From the NCBI GenBank assembly GCA_039969355.1, contig JBDVOA010000010.1, forward strand, positions 325,475 through 389,474: 64,000 nt of DNA. Direction: 5' to 3'. A model generated the notes under the pieces. The model saw only the letters and a program-made list of their open reading frames with translations. It was not told the origin of the DNA and did not search any database. Every line of letters begins with the position of its first letter. The first letter of the stretch is position 1. Source of the stretch: JL08 sp039969355 (GTDB lineage: Bacteria > Pseudomonadota > Alphaproteobacteria > Rhodobacterales > Rhodobacteraceae). Both the position numbers and the translations under genes were made by a program. Positions 8,930 to 17,869 of this stretch are shown in pieces.

Positions 8930-10033
8930 ATGAAGTTAAAAAACACAGTACTTGCTGTTTCAGCGATTGCTTTGGTCGCGGGACCAGCGCTTTCTGCCGA
9001 CATGGCCGATGAGATGACAATCGTGTCATGGGGAGGTGCCTACTCCAACTCACAAAACAAAGCGTACCACGAACCCTATGCGGCGAATACCGGCGTCACG
9101 GTTGTTAACGACGAAAGCTCCGCCGAAGCGGTAGCCAAGTTGCGTGCGATGAACGAAGCCGGAAATATCACTTGGGACGTTGTGGACGTTGTCGCAGCGG
9201 ATGCAATACGCCTGTGTGACGAAGGTCTGGCGTTGGAGATTGATCCGGACACGCAACTTGCGCCCGCTCCTGATGGAACATCTGCGTCCGAGGACTTTGG
9301 TGATTTGCTCGTTTCCGACTGCTTTATTCCGCAGATCGTGTATTCGACAACCTTCGGCTACCGTACTGATCTGGTAGGTGACACGCCTCCGACAAGCGTC
9401 TGTGCCGTTTTTGATACCGAAGCCTATCCTGGCAAGCGGTCGCTGGAAAAACGTGCTTTGAACAACATGGAATGGGCGCTGCTTTGTGATGGTGTTGCCA
9501 AAGACGAAATCTACGATGTTCTGGCTACACCCGAAGGGCAGGAACAAGCGCTGGCCAAGTTGGGTACAATCAAAGATGATGTGGTCTGGTGGTCCGCTGG
9601 TGCAGACACGCCACAGCTTTTGGCTGATGGCGAAATCGTCATGGGTTCAACGTACAATGGCCGTTTGTTCAGCGTAATCGAAGAGCAAAAGCAACCTGTT
9701 GCAATGCTTTGGGACGCACAGGTGTTTGATCTTGACGGTTGGATTATTCCTGCCGGTCTGAGCCCAGAACGCGAAGCACGTGCACTGGACTACATCATGT
9801 TCGCGACAGACACGCAGCGTCTGGCGGATCAAGCCAAATACATCTCGTACGGTCCGGCTCGTGCATCATCGGCCCCGTTGGTTGGTCAACACGCTGAGCT
9901 TGGTATCGATATGGCGCCACATATGCCAACTGATCCAAATAATGCGCAAAACACGTTCCTCAACAACTACGAGTTCTGGGCGGACTATCGCGATGATATC
10001 GAAGCGAAGTTCCAGTCTTGGCTGGCAAACTAA
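8930..10033 (+). CDS. ABC transporter periplasmic substrate-binding protein, PotD-like
   Basis: The ATG at 8930 follows TTGGGAGAAA and begins a signal peptide (residues 1-22, cleaved after ALSA). The 367-residue product starts its mature part with DEMTIVSWGGAYSNSQNKAY, typical of polyamine and opine binding proteins of family 1 (PotD/spermidine-putrescine group). In the periplasm it delivers the ligand to the two permeases encoded next. A strong hairpin follows the gene and may lift its transcript level above that of the permeases. Confidence 0.92.
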   Translation: MKLKNTVLAVSAIALVAGPALSADMADEMTIVSWGGAYSNSQNKAYHEPYAANTGVTVVNDESSAEAVAKLRAMNEAGNITWDVVDVVAADAIRLCDEGLALEIDPDTQLAPAPDGTSASEDFGDLLVSDCFIPQIVYSTTFGYRTDLVGDTPPTSVCAVFDTEAYPGKRSLEKRALNNMEWALLCDGVAKDEIYDVLATPEGQEQALAKLGTIKDDVVWWSAGADTPQLLADGEIVMGSTYNGRLFSVIEEQKQPVAMLWDAQVFDLDGWIIPAGLSPEREARALDYIMFATDTQRLADQAKYISYGPARASSAPLVGQHAELGIDMAPHMPTDPNNAQNTFLNNYEFWADYRDDIEAKFQSWLAN

Positions 10034-10045
10034 AACTATGAAAAA

Positions 10046-10068
10046 GGAAGGGCCGAAGCGGCCCTTCC
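10046..10068 (+). terminator. Intercistronic hairpin after the binding-protein gene
   Basis: A perfect 9-bp stem (GGAAGGGCC / GGCCCTTCC) with a five-base loop lies 12 bases after the stop codon. It is not followed by a long T run, so it is better read as an attenuator or RNA-stabilising hairpin than as a full terminator, since permease genes follow on the same strand. Confidence 0.6.
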
Positions 10069-10111
10069 ATACCGACTAGGCGAATGACTGACACCTAAAT
10101 TTGGGGGCATT

Positions 10112-11386
10112 ATGAGCGACGCAACGGATACCGGCCCGGTTCTTGCCGCCGATGGTACGCCACTCAAGAAAAGCCTGAGCCGTGCGCTCAGGCTTCAGAA
10201 AACCCGTGCGCTGATGTTGATCGCGCCGCTTTTGTTTTTTGTGTTACTGACATTTGTCATTCCGATCGGAGACATGCTCCTTCGATCTGTAAAGAATCAA
10301 GTGGTGTCTGAAACCATCCCCTTGACGGTAGTTGAACTTGCCAGCTGGGATTCAACCACCGGCGAGTTACCGAGCGAGGCTGTGTACAATGCCCTCGCGC
10401 GTGATCTGCAAATCGCTATCGAAAACAAAACGCACACCCGTTTGGGTTCAAGATTGAATTACGAAAAATCTGGGATGTCATCGTTGTTCAGAAGGTCCGG
10501 ACGTCAGGTCAAAAGATGGGACCTCGACGATGGAGAACCGTTTAAAGAGCGCTTCTTGGACGTTCACGATGGTTGGGGCGATGTCGACAACTGGAAAGTC
10601 ATACAAACATATTCGCCACCCTATACCAGTGGCTATTTTTTGAATGCTGTAGACAGGGAGATCGGAAACGATGGCGTCGAAGTGCGCCCTGAAAACGAAC
10701 AGATTTATGTCAAACTCTTCAAGCGCACGCTGTTCATGTCGATCGTCATTACAGTCTCATGCATTATGTTGGGATACCCAGTGGCGTGGCTATTGGCCAA
10801 CTTGCCGGCACGACGGGCCAACATTCTGATGATTCTGGTGTTGTTGCCTTTCTGGACGTCCCTGTTGGTTAGAACGTCCGCGTGGAAGGTGATGTTGCAA
10901 CAGCAAGGCGTGATCAACGATGTTCTTGTCTGGCTGGGGCTTGTCGCGGATGAAAACCGCCTGATCATGATCAACAACCAATTTGGTACCATCGTTGCCA
11001 TGACGCATATCCTTTTGCCGTTCATGATCCTGCCAATGTATTCGGTGATGCAGACCATTCCCGAGACCTACCTGCGCGCGGCCAAATCGATGGGCGCCAC
11101 CAATTGGACGGCATTCTGGCGGGTCTATTTTCCGCAGTCCGTCCCGGGCATAGGCGCCGGCAGTATCCTCGTATTCATACTGTCCATCGGCTACTACATC
11201 ACGCCAGAGATTGTGGGCGGCACGACCGGTACTTTTATCTCGAACCGGATTGCATTCCACATATCGAGCTCTCTCAACTGGGGCCTTGCGGCCGCGCTTG
11301 GGACGATCCTGCTGGCTGTCGTTATGATTCTCTATTGGGCGTATGACAAAATAGTTGGCATCGATAACGTAAAGTTGGGGGGCTAA
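10112..11386 (+). CDS. ABC transporter permease, PotB-like, with long insert
   Basis: The 424-residue inner-membrane protein has one helix near residues 33-55, then about 140 mostly polar residues, then five further helices from residue 210. The permease EAA-type loop appears as AAKSMGATNWTAFWRVYFP. PotB-like permeases with an extended first periplasmic segment are known, but the segment here (about 60-205) is large and rich in charged residues. It pairs with the next gene product to form the channel. Only three bases separate the two genes. Confidence 0.9.
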   Translation: MSDATDTGPVLAADGTPLKKSLSRALRLQKTRALMLIAPLLFFVLLTFVIPIGDMLLRSVKNQVVSETIPLTVVELASWDSTTGELPSEAVYNALARDLQIAIENKTHTRLGSRLNYEKSGMSSLFRRSGRQVKRWDLDDGEPFKERFLDVHDGWGDVDNWKVIQTYSPPYTSGYFLNAVDREIGNDGVEVRPENEQIYVKLFKRTLFMSIVITVSCIMLGYPVAWLLANLPARRANILMILVLLPFWTSLLVRTSAWKVMLQQQGVINDVLVWLGLVADENRLIMINNQFGTIVAMTHILLPFMILPMYSVMQTIPETYLRAAKSMGATNWTAFWRVYFPQSVPGIGAGSILVFILSIGYYITPEIVGGTTGTFISNRIAFHISSSLNWGLAAALGTILLAVVMILYWAYDKIVGIDNVKLGG

Positions 11387-11389
11387 CGA

Positions 11390-12598
11390 ATGTCTTTGAC
11401 CGTCTTGAAAAAAATGCCGCTTTCATCCGTTCTGCCGCTTGTTGCAGGTGCAGGGGCTTTCGCCGGGTTATTGGTCGGTACGTCCAAAGGCAACGCGTTG
11501 CTGGGGATCGTAATTGGCGCGGCTCTTTTGGCCTTGATCTGCTTTGCCTTTCTAAAGTCAGGTATAGCAGAGCGTAAGGCTCGCTGGGGGCTTGCCATCG
11601 CCATGGTCATCGTCGGGTTTCTGATGGCGGGGACGCCCGGCATAGTCATGGGGGCGCTATTCGGCTTCCTGTTTGGCTGGCTGATCTATTGGCTTAGCGA
11701 GGGCCGCTACCGCGCACGCATTCCGCTTTACGCGACGCGGGGACAGGTGCTGTGGCATCATTCTTTCAGCATCATCTGCGGGTTGATCTTCTTTTTCCTG
11801 ATCACACCGATCATTGTTGTTATGCCGCTCAGCTTCAATGCGCAGGACTTTTTCACGTTTACGCCCGAAATGCTTCAGTTCAAACCCGAAGGGTATTCGA
11901 TGAAGCACTACAATGATTTCTTCACCAGCAACGACTGGCAGCGATCGCTGAAGAATTCGGTTATTATTGCCCCATTTGCGACGATCATTTCGGTTTGCCT
12001 TGGAACGCTTGCCGCCATCGGGCTTAGCCAGCAGCATGTGCCATTCAAGCGGGCCATTATGGCGATCCTGATTTCGCCCATGATTGTACCGCTTATTATT
12101 TCTGCCACGGGTATGTTCTTTTTCTATTCGACGATGGGCAACTGGATGGAAAGCACACTGGGTCTCAACAAGAATTTCGTGGGGTACGTAAAGGTAATCC
12201 TGGCCCATGCCGTTCTTGGAATTCCGTTTGTGATCATCACCGTGACGGCCACATTGGTTGGCTTTGATAATTCTCTGACCCGCGCCGCTGCTAATATGGG
12301 TGCCAGTCCGGTGCGGACTTTCTTTAAGGTTCAGATGCCGTTGATCCTGCCCGGCGTAATCTCGGGTGGATTGTTTGCGTTTATCACGTCGTTCGACGAG
12401 GTCGTGGTGGTGCTGTTTGTCGGCTCTGCGGCGCAGAAAACGCTGCCGTGGCAGATGTTCACAGGTCTACGCGAACAGATCAGCCCGACCATCCTGGCCG
12501 TCGCAACAATTCTGGTGGCCATCTCGATCATGCTTCTGGCAACACTCGAGATGCTGCGTCGCAGATCCGAGCGCCTGCGGGGTATGTCCCCGACCTAG
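11390..12598 (+). CDS. ABC transporter permease, PotC-like
   Basis: The 402-residue protein has three extra N-terminal hydrophobic helices (about 18-90) before the standard permease core, which begins near residue 120. The EAA loop reads AAANMGASPVRTFFKVQMP. It is the second channel subunit of the PotABCD-like importer encoded from 7735. It ends the operon; the tRNA-Gly on the other strand follows within 45 bases. Confidence 0.9.
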   Translation: MSLTVLKKMPLSSVLPLVAGAGAFAGLLVGTSKGNALLGIVIGAALLALICFAFLKSGIAERKARWGLAIAMVIVGFLMAGTPGIVMGALFGFLFGWLIYWLSEGRYRARIPLYATRGQVLWHHSFSIICGLIFFFLITPIIVVMPLSFNAQDFFTFTPEMLQFKPEGYSMKHYNDFFTSNDWQRSLKNSVIIAPFATIISVCLGTLAAIGLSQQHVPFKRAIMAILISPMIVPLIISATGMFFFYSTMGNWMESTLGLNKNFVGYVKVILAHAVLGIPFVIITVTATLVGFDNSLTRAAANMGASPVRTFFKVQMPLILPGVISGGLFAFITSFDEVVVVLFVGSAAQKTLPWQMFTGLREQISPTILAVATILVAISIMLLATLEMLRRRSERLRGMSPT

Positions 12599-12638
12599 GT
12601 AAGTCGATTTACCTTAAAAATAGAAGTGAGGAACGCTT

Positions 12639-12712
12639 TGGAGCGGGTAACGGGAATTGAACCCGTAACTAAAGCTTGGGAAGCTGCCGTGATACCTTTT
12701 CACCATACCCGC
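12639..12712 (-). tRNA. tRNA-Gly (anticodon TCC)
   Basis: Read on the minus strand, the sequence starts GCGGGTATGG and ends ACCCGCTCCA, giving a 7-bp acceptor stem with encoded CCA. The anticodon arm is CAGCT-TCCCA-AGCT with TCC in the loop, and the T arm is ACGGG-TTCAATT-CCCGT. Length is 74 bases with the CCA. The D-loop and T-loop fold as expected for a bacterial glycine tRNA. Confidence 0.93.
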
Positions 12713-12768
12713 CGCTCGTGGACGGGGTAGGGGGGTGGTGCGCTCTGGTCAAGGGTGGATTGCGTCGA

Positions 12769-14814
12769 TCATTGCGCTTTGCGGCGGCGTCTGCGTCCGC
12801 TTCCTTCGGAATCTCCTCCGCCGCCTGTGTTGAATGTGGCTGTCGGCAGCGTCACGATTGAGTTCAGGATCGGAAAAGGTTCGACCGAATTTGGAATGGC
12901 CGAGGCGTTCACAAAATGCTCCTGAAAGCGCGGTTCAATGGCGGTTTCGACTTTGTGGATGGCGCGCACGGTGGCTTCGATCTCGGCCCGTGCCTCGGTG
13001 TTCAAAAGCGCAATGCGGGCCCCGGTGCCGGCGGCGTTGCCGGCGGATGTGACCTTGTCCAGTGGTGCATCGGGAATCATGCCAAGGACCATGGCATGTT
13101 TGGGCGAAATATGCGCACCAAAGGCCCCGGCCAGCACGACACGATCAACTGCATCGACACCGAATTTATCCATCAGCAGACGTGCGCCTGAATAAAGCGC
13201 GGCCTTGGCCATCTGGATTTCGCGGATATCCCGGTTGGTGACGGTAATGCGAGGCCCGCCAGTTTCTGTGGCGTCGTAGACCAGATAGGAATAGGTCCGC
13301 CCATCCAGAAAACAGCGGCTTGTCCCGGTTTGTTCTACCGCGCCGATCAGGCCGGGCGCATCGACAATGCCTGCCATGCGCATCTCGGCCACCATTTCGA
13401 TGATGCCTGAGCCGCAGATCCCGGTCACTCCGGTGGACGCTATGGTATGCTCGAACCCGTCTTCGTCGGACCAGATGTCAGACCCGATCACGCGAAAACG
13501 GGGTTCCTTAGTGACGGGGTCAATTTCTACCCGTTCGATTGCGCCGGGGGCCGCGCGTTGACCAGAACTGATCTGTGCCCCCTCAAATGCAGGTCCTGTG
13601 GGGGACGAACAGGCGAGCACCTTTTCCGTGTTGCCCAGCAGGATCTCGGCATTGGTGCCTACATCAACGACTAGCACTAGGTCGTCCGATTTGTCCGGCG
13701 CTTCCGACAGCGCAACGGCGGCTGCATCTGCCCCCACATGCCCGGCGATGCAGGGCAGAAAATAGACGCGGGCTGAGGGGTGAATGCTGAGGTCCAGATC
13801 ATCCGCGCGCAGGCGCAATGAGTTTGAAGTGGCTAGCGCGAACGGCGCCTGACCAAGTTCAAACGGGTCTATGCCAAGAAAAAGATGATGCATTACAGGG
13901 TTGCAGACAAACACCGCATCCACGATCAGGGCCTTATCAATCTCGGCCTCTGCCGCGACCTGGGTAAACAAAGCATTCATGCCTTCACGCACTGCGGTGG
14001 TCATTTCCTGCGCGCCTTGCGGGTTCATCATCGAATAGGAGACTCGGCTCATCAGATCTTCGCCAAAACGGATCTGGGGGTTCATGATGCCGGATGAGGC
14101 AACGACTTCGCCGCTTTGCAAATCACAGAGGTGCGCGGCAATGGTGGTGGATCCCAGATCGACGGCCAGCCCATAGACGGTTCCTTCGTAGTAACCGGGC
14201 CAGATATGCATGATGCGTGGCGCGTTTTCATGATCGCCGAGGTGTACGGCGCAGGTAACCTTCCATTGGCCTTTGCGCAGGATCGGCTGCATCGCTTGCA
14301 GAATGTGCAGATCCGCATGGACGTTTGTTAGAAACCACTGGTCCAACAGTGCTCCCGTCAGGCGTTCTAGGTCTCCTGAGGGGTCGTGCATGTCAGGCTC
14401 AGCCACTTCGACATAAAACAACTTTGTCGAAGGGTTCATTGTGATTTGGCGTGCTTCGGCCCGTTTGCGAACCACTTGCTTGTGGACCTGACTTTCGGGG
14501 GGCACATCGATTACGACATCGCCCTGAACTGTGGCCTGGCACCCAAGGCGGCGCCCTTCGATCAGGCCGCGTTTGTCTTTGTAGCGTTGTTCAACAGCAT
14601 TCCACTCTGACAGCGCGCCGTCTTCGACGGTGACGCCATGTTTTGAGAACTCACCATAGCTCGGCGTGATCTGACACTTTGAGCAGATGCCGCGACCGCC
14701 ACAGACTGAATCGAGGTCAACGCCGAGCTGACGCGCAGCCGTCAGGATCGGTGTGCCGGTCGGGAACTTCCCGCGTTTGCCGGACGGCGTAAAAATCACC
14801 AGTGGGTCGCTCAT
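12769..14814 (-). CDS. 2Fe-2S/ASKHA corrinoid-activation protein (RamA/DUF4445-like)
   Basis: The N-terminal 110 residues are a plant-type 2Fe-2S ferredoxin domain with ligands C38, C44, C47 and C92 (VCGGRGICSKCQ, LGCQA). From about residue 215 an ASKHA ATPase domain follows: GLAVDLGSTTIAAHL, a second phosphate loop in VVDVGTNAEILLG, and GTGARIALLN. Proteins of this build reductively activate corrinoid methyltransferase proteins by ATP-dependent electron transfer. In roseobacters they accompany methylamine, glycine betaine or related demethylation genes, but no corrinoid protein is nearby here. The C-terminus ends in an odd run, SGRRRRRKAQ. Length is 681 residues. Confidence 0.88.
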   Translation of the reverse strand: MSDPLVIFTPSGKRGKFPTGTPILTAARQLGVDLDSVCGGRGICSKCQITPSYGEFSKHGVTVEDGALSEWNAVEQRYKDKRGLIEGRRLGCQATVQGDVVIDVPPESQVHKQVVRKRAEARQITMNPSTKLFYVEVAEPDMHDPSGDLERLTGALLDQWFLTNVHADLHILQAMQPILRKGQWKVTCAVHLGDHENAPRIMHIWPGYYEGTVYGLAVDLGSTTIAAHLCDLQSGEVVASSGIMNPQIRFGEDLMSRVSYSMMNPQGAQEMTTAVREGMNALFTQVAAEAEIDKALIVDAVFVCNPVMHHLFLGIDPFELGQAPFALATSNSLRLRADDLDLSIHPSARVYFLPCIAGHVGADAAAVALSEAPDKSDDLVLVVDVGTNAEILLGNTEKVLACSSPTGPAFEGAQISSGQRAAPGAIERVEIDPVTKEPRFRVIGSDIWSDEDGFEHTIASTGVTGICGSGIIEMVAEMRMAGIVDAPGLIGAVEQTGTSRCFLDGRTYSYLVYDATETGGPRITVTNRDIREIQMAKAALYSGARLLMDKFGVDAVDRVVLAGAFGAHISPKHAMVLGMIPDAPLDKVTSAGNAAGTGARIALLNTEARAEIEATVRAIHKVETAIEPRFQEHFVNASAIPNSVEPFPILNSIVTLPTATFNTGGGGDSEGSGRRRRRKAQ

Positions 14815-15097
14815 CTAGGTCATGTCCTTTTGCGTCGTCTGACGCGACCATAAGGGCCCGGACAGCAAGGGAAAGGTGGCATGCGGCAAAAACCAGCCTT
14901 GCCGCGTCATTTTAGCGGAAATATCTATGCCTGAAAGGTTTTCAAATAGGCGGGAGAGCTGGTTTGAGGCCAATAACAGCGCACACCTAGCGGACGCTGT
15001 GGATGCGTGGCGCAAGATATGTACCTTCCCCCCTTTAACGACCTGTCTATCCATGTCATAGGGTGGCCGTCAAACGAGCTATCCATGGAGATTTGTT

Positions 15098-16549
15098 ATG
15101 GAGATTCGCGAGGCCCTCACCTTTGATGATGTTTTGTTGGTGCCTGGAGCATCTTCTGTTTTGCCGTCTGAGGCAGATACGAGGACCCGGGTTACCCGGT
15201 CCATTGCCATGAACATCCCATTGCTGAGCAGCGCGATGGATACCGTGACAGAAGCGCGCATGGCGATTGCCATGGCACAGGCAGGCGGTATTGGAGTTGT
15301 GCACAGAAACCTGGACATCGTAGAACAGGCGCGTGAGATTCGCCGGGTCAAGCGGTTTGAATCCGGTATTGTTTACAATCCGATTACATTAAAAGCCAAC
15401 CAGACACTTGCGGACGCAAAAGCCCTGCAGGAACGCTATCAGGTAACCGGTTTTCCGGTAGTGGACGACTCTGACCGCGTCGTTGGTATTGTGACAAACC
15501 GAGATATGCGGTTTGCCAGCGATGACAACACGCCAGTCAGCATCATGATGACCAACGATAATCTTGCAATTCTGCGCGAGCCTGCAGACCGCGAAGAAGC
15601 CATCAGTCTGATGAAGGCCCGCCGGATTGAAAAATTGCTGGTAACCGATGCCGATGGCAAGTTGACGGGCCTCCTTACGCTCAAGGATACGGAACAGGCC
15701 GTGTTGAACCCGACTGCCTGCAAAGACGGACTGGGTCGTTTGCGGGTCGCGGCGGCCAGCACCGTCGGTGACGCCGGGTTTGAGCGGGCTGAGGCGCTTG
15801 TGGATGCAGGCGTGGATATGATCGTGATTGATACGGCGCACGGCCATTCAGAGGGTGTAGCGCGCGCCGTTGAGCGTGCAAAAATGCTTTCAAACGAGGT
15901 TCAGGTGGTTGCTGGCAACGTGGCCACTGGCGAAGCAACTCGCGCGTTGATCGGCGCTGGCGCCGATGCGATCAAGGTTGGCATTGGCCCTGGTTCGATC
16001 TGTACGACACGTATGGTGGCCGGTGTCGGCGTGCCGCAGCTTACCGCAGTAATGGATTGTGCCGCCGCCGCTGGGGATGTGCCGGTAATTGCGGATGGCG
16101 GTATCAAGTTCTCGGGCGATTTCGCCAAGGCTATTGCCGCGGGGGCTTCGTGTGCCATGGTCGGTTCGATGATTGCCGGGACCGACGAAAGTCCGGGTGA
16201 GGTTATTCTGTATCAGGGCCGCAGTTTCAAAGGGTACCGAGGTATGGGCTCCCTCGGCGCCATGGCGCGAGGATCCGCAGACCGTTATTTTCAGGCTGAT
16301 GCCGCCAGCGACAAACTGGTCCCGGAGGGGATCGAAGGGCAGGTCCCTTACAAGGGCAGCGCCGGGGCGGTTGTGCATCAATTGGTTGGGGGGCTGCGAG
16401 CCGCAATGGGATATACCGGGTGCGCCACGGTGGATGAGATGCGCGCGAATTGCACCTTTGTGAAAATTACCGGTTCCGGGTTGCGCGAAAGCCATGTACA
16501 TGACGTGCAGATCACGCGGGAAAGCCCAAATTACAGGGTCACATCTTGA
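15098..16549 (+). CDS. guaB: Inosine-5'-monophosphate dehydrogenase
   Basis: GuaB oxidises IMP to XMP with NAD, the committed step to GMP. The 483-residue protein starts MEIREALTFDDVLLVPG and carries two CBS domains (about 92-205) inserted in the TIM barrel. The catalytic cysteine is C302 in GPGSICTTRMV, and the flap holds the conserved RGMGSLGAM. The stop codon lies inside the first arm of the downstream terminator. It stands alone rather than with guaA. Confidence 0.97.
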   Translation: MEIREALTFDDVLLVPGASSVLPSEADTRTRVTRSIAMNIPLLSSAMDTVTEARMAIAMAQAGGIGVVHRNLDIVEQAREIRRVKRFESGIVYNPITLKANQTLADAKALQERYQVTGFPVVDDSDRVVGIVTNRDMRFASDDNTPVSIMMTNDNLAILREPADREEAISLMKARRIEKLLVTDADGKLTGLLTLKDTEQAVLNPTACKDGLGRLRVAAASTVGDAGFERAEALVDAGVDMIVIDTAHGHSEGVARAVERAKMLSNEVQVVAGNVATGEATRALIGAGADAIKVGIGPGSICTTRMVAGVGVPQLTAVMDCAAAAGDVPVIADGGIKFSGDFAKAIAAGASCAMVGSMIAGTDESPGEVILYQGRSFKGYRGMGSLGAMARGSADRYFQADAASDKLVPEGIEGQVPYKGSAGAVVHQLVGGLRAAMGYTGCATVDEMRANCTFVKITGSGLRESHVHDVQITRESPNYRVTS

Positions 16550-16578
16550 TATATATCAAGATGTTGTTGGGTTTTTTT
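16541..16578 (+). terminator. Rho-independent terminator of guaB
   Basis: A 24-base perfect palindrome (ACATCTTGATAT / ATATCAAGATGT) overlaps the guaB stop codon and is followed by GTTGGG and seven T residues. The stem is AT-rich in the middle, and the overlap with the coding end is unusual but clear. Confidence 0.7.
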
Positions 16579-16595
16579 GATGTGATAATTGTCCC

Positions 16596-17765
16596 ATGAC
16601 CCCTGCGGCGCGGGTGGCTGCTGCCGCTGATGTTCTTGACACGATTCTGGCAGGTGCTGCCGCAGAGCAGTCGCTTACGTCGTGGGCGCGGCGCAGCCGT
16701 TTCGCCGGGTCAAAGGACCGCGCTGCAATTCGGGATCACGTGTTCGATGCGTTGCGTTGCAAATTGTCATTTGCTGCCCTTGGAGGGGCCATGAGCGGCC
16801 GCGGTCTGATGTTGGGGCAGATTCGTGCCGAAGGCGGCGACCCGGCACTGGTTTTTTCTGGTGAAGGCTACGGCGCTGCTGCGCTGACACCAGAGGAGCA
16901 AACGGCGGGATATGCTCCCGAGACAGATGCTGAGCGCCTCAATTTGCCGGACTGGCTGCTGCCGCAATTTCGTGCTTCTTTGGGCGATCAGGCTGAGGCG
17001 GCAGCCAAATCGCTGACAGAACGCGCGCCGGTGATGGTGCGAGTAAACATGCGTGTGGGGAGCGTCGAAGATGCAGTATCGTCTCTGGCAGACGATGGCA
17101 TCACTGCCATCCCGCACAAGCTGGCCGGGACCGCCCTTGTAGCGACCGATGGATCGCGCCGTATCCGGCTGTCATCTGCTTTTGAATCCGGTCTGGTCGA
17201 ATTGCAGGACGGTGCCAGTCAAGCCGTTGTCGAGGCCTTGCCGCTTTCAGAAGGCCAGGTAGTGTTGGATTATTGTGCGGGCGGGGGCGGCAAGACGCTG
17301 GCAATTGCGGCACAAGCGGATGTGTTATTGTATGCTCACGATAAAAACGTTGTGCGGATGCGGGATCTGCCGATGCGCGCCCTGCGGGCCAATGCCCAGG
17401 TTCGGATGCTGCAGACGAACGAGTTGCAGCGCCATGGCCCCTATGATCTTGTCTTATGTGATGTGCCATGCTCTGGGAGTGGTGCGTGGCGCCGTTCTCC
17501 CGACGCCAAGTGGGATTTCACAGAAGAAAAGCTTCGTGATTTGAACGTCGTACAAGACGAAGTTCTTGCAGATTCTGCCGAATTGACGGCTCCTTCAGGG
17601 ATACTGGCATATGCAACCTGTTCAGTTCTGGATATTGAAAACAGGGACCGCATCTCATCGTTCTTGCGACACAACTCTGGCTGGAAGTGCATATACGAGC
17701 ATAGTTTTACACTGGCAGACGGCGGAGACGGGTTTTACACCGCACACTTGACGCGCGTTAAATAA
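16596..17765 (+). CDS. RsmB-type rRNA cytosine-C5 methyltransferase
   Basis: The 389-residue protein has an N-terminal helical domain and a C-terminal SAM-dependent RNA m5C methyltransferase domain. Motif I is VLDYCAGGGGKTLAIA (about 225-240). Motif IV, with the first catalytic cysteine, is LCDVPCSGSGAWRRSPD, and motif VI, with the nucleophile, is YATCSVL. Family members methylate 16S rRNA, most often C967. The exact base is not shown by the sequence, so I give no symbol. It follows the guaB terminator by 18 bases. Confidence 0.88.
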   Translation: MTPAARVAAAADVLDTILAGAAAEQSLTSWARRSRFAGSKDRAAIRDHVFDALRCKLSFAALGGAMSGRGLMLGQIRAEGGDPALVFSGEGYGAAALTPEEQTAGYAPETDAERLNLPDWLLPQFRASLGDQAEAAAKSLTERAPVMVRVNMRVGSVEDAVSSLADDGITAIPHKLAGTALVATDGSRRIRLSSAFESGLVELQDGASQAVVEALPLSEGQVVLDYCAGGGGKTLAIAAQADVLLYAHDKNVVRMRDLPMRALRANAQVRMLQTNELQRHGPYDLVLCDVPCSGSGAWRRSPDAKWDFTEEKLRDLNVVQDEVLADSAELTAPSGILAYATCSVLDIENRDRISSFLRHNSGWKCIYEHSFTLADGGDGFYTAHLTRVK

Positions 17766-17803
17766 ACCGCGTAACTCAACCTTAACGAGAAACGTCAATG
17801 CGA

Positions 17804-17820
17804 TTAAGGGCGGATTAACC
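17804..17820 (+). promoter_or_regulatory. CtrA-type binding box upstream of cckA
   Basis: TTAA, seven bases (GGGCGGA), then TTAACC matches the full alphaproteobacterial CtrA pattern TTAA-N7-TTAAC. It ends 50 bases before the cckA start. CckA is the kinase that drives phosphorylation of CtrA in this class, so the box suggests feedback control (inference). Confidence 0.55.
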
Positions 17821-17869
17821 GTTCTGGACGGTAATGCGGTAGCACGAATCAATTTGGGAGTAGCGCGGC

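Noticed and set aside
14930..15061. Short plus-strand frame starting MPERFSNRRESWFE before guaB
   Set aside because: About 43 codons without a clear ribosome site or known family; could be real but is not supportable.
14815..15097. Possible purine riboswitch before guaB
   Set aside because: No purine aptamer core or matching stems could be found in the leader.
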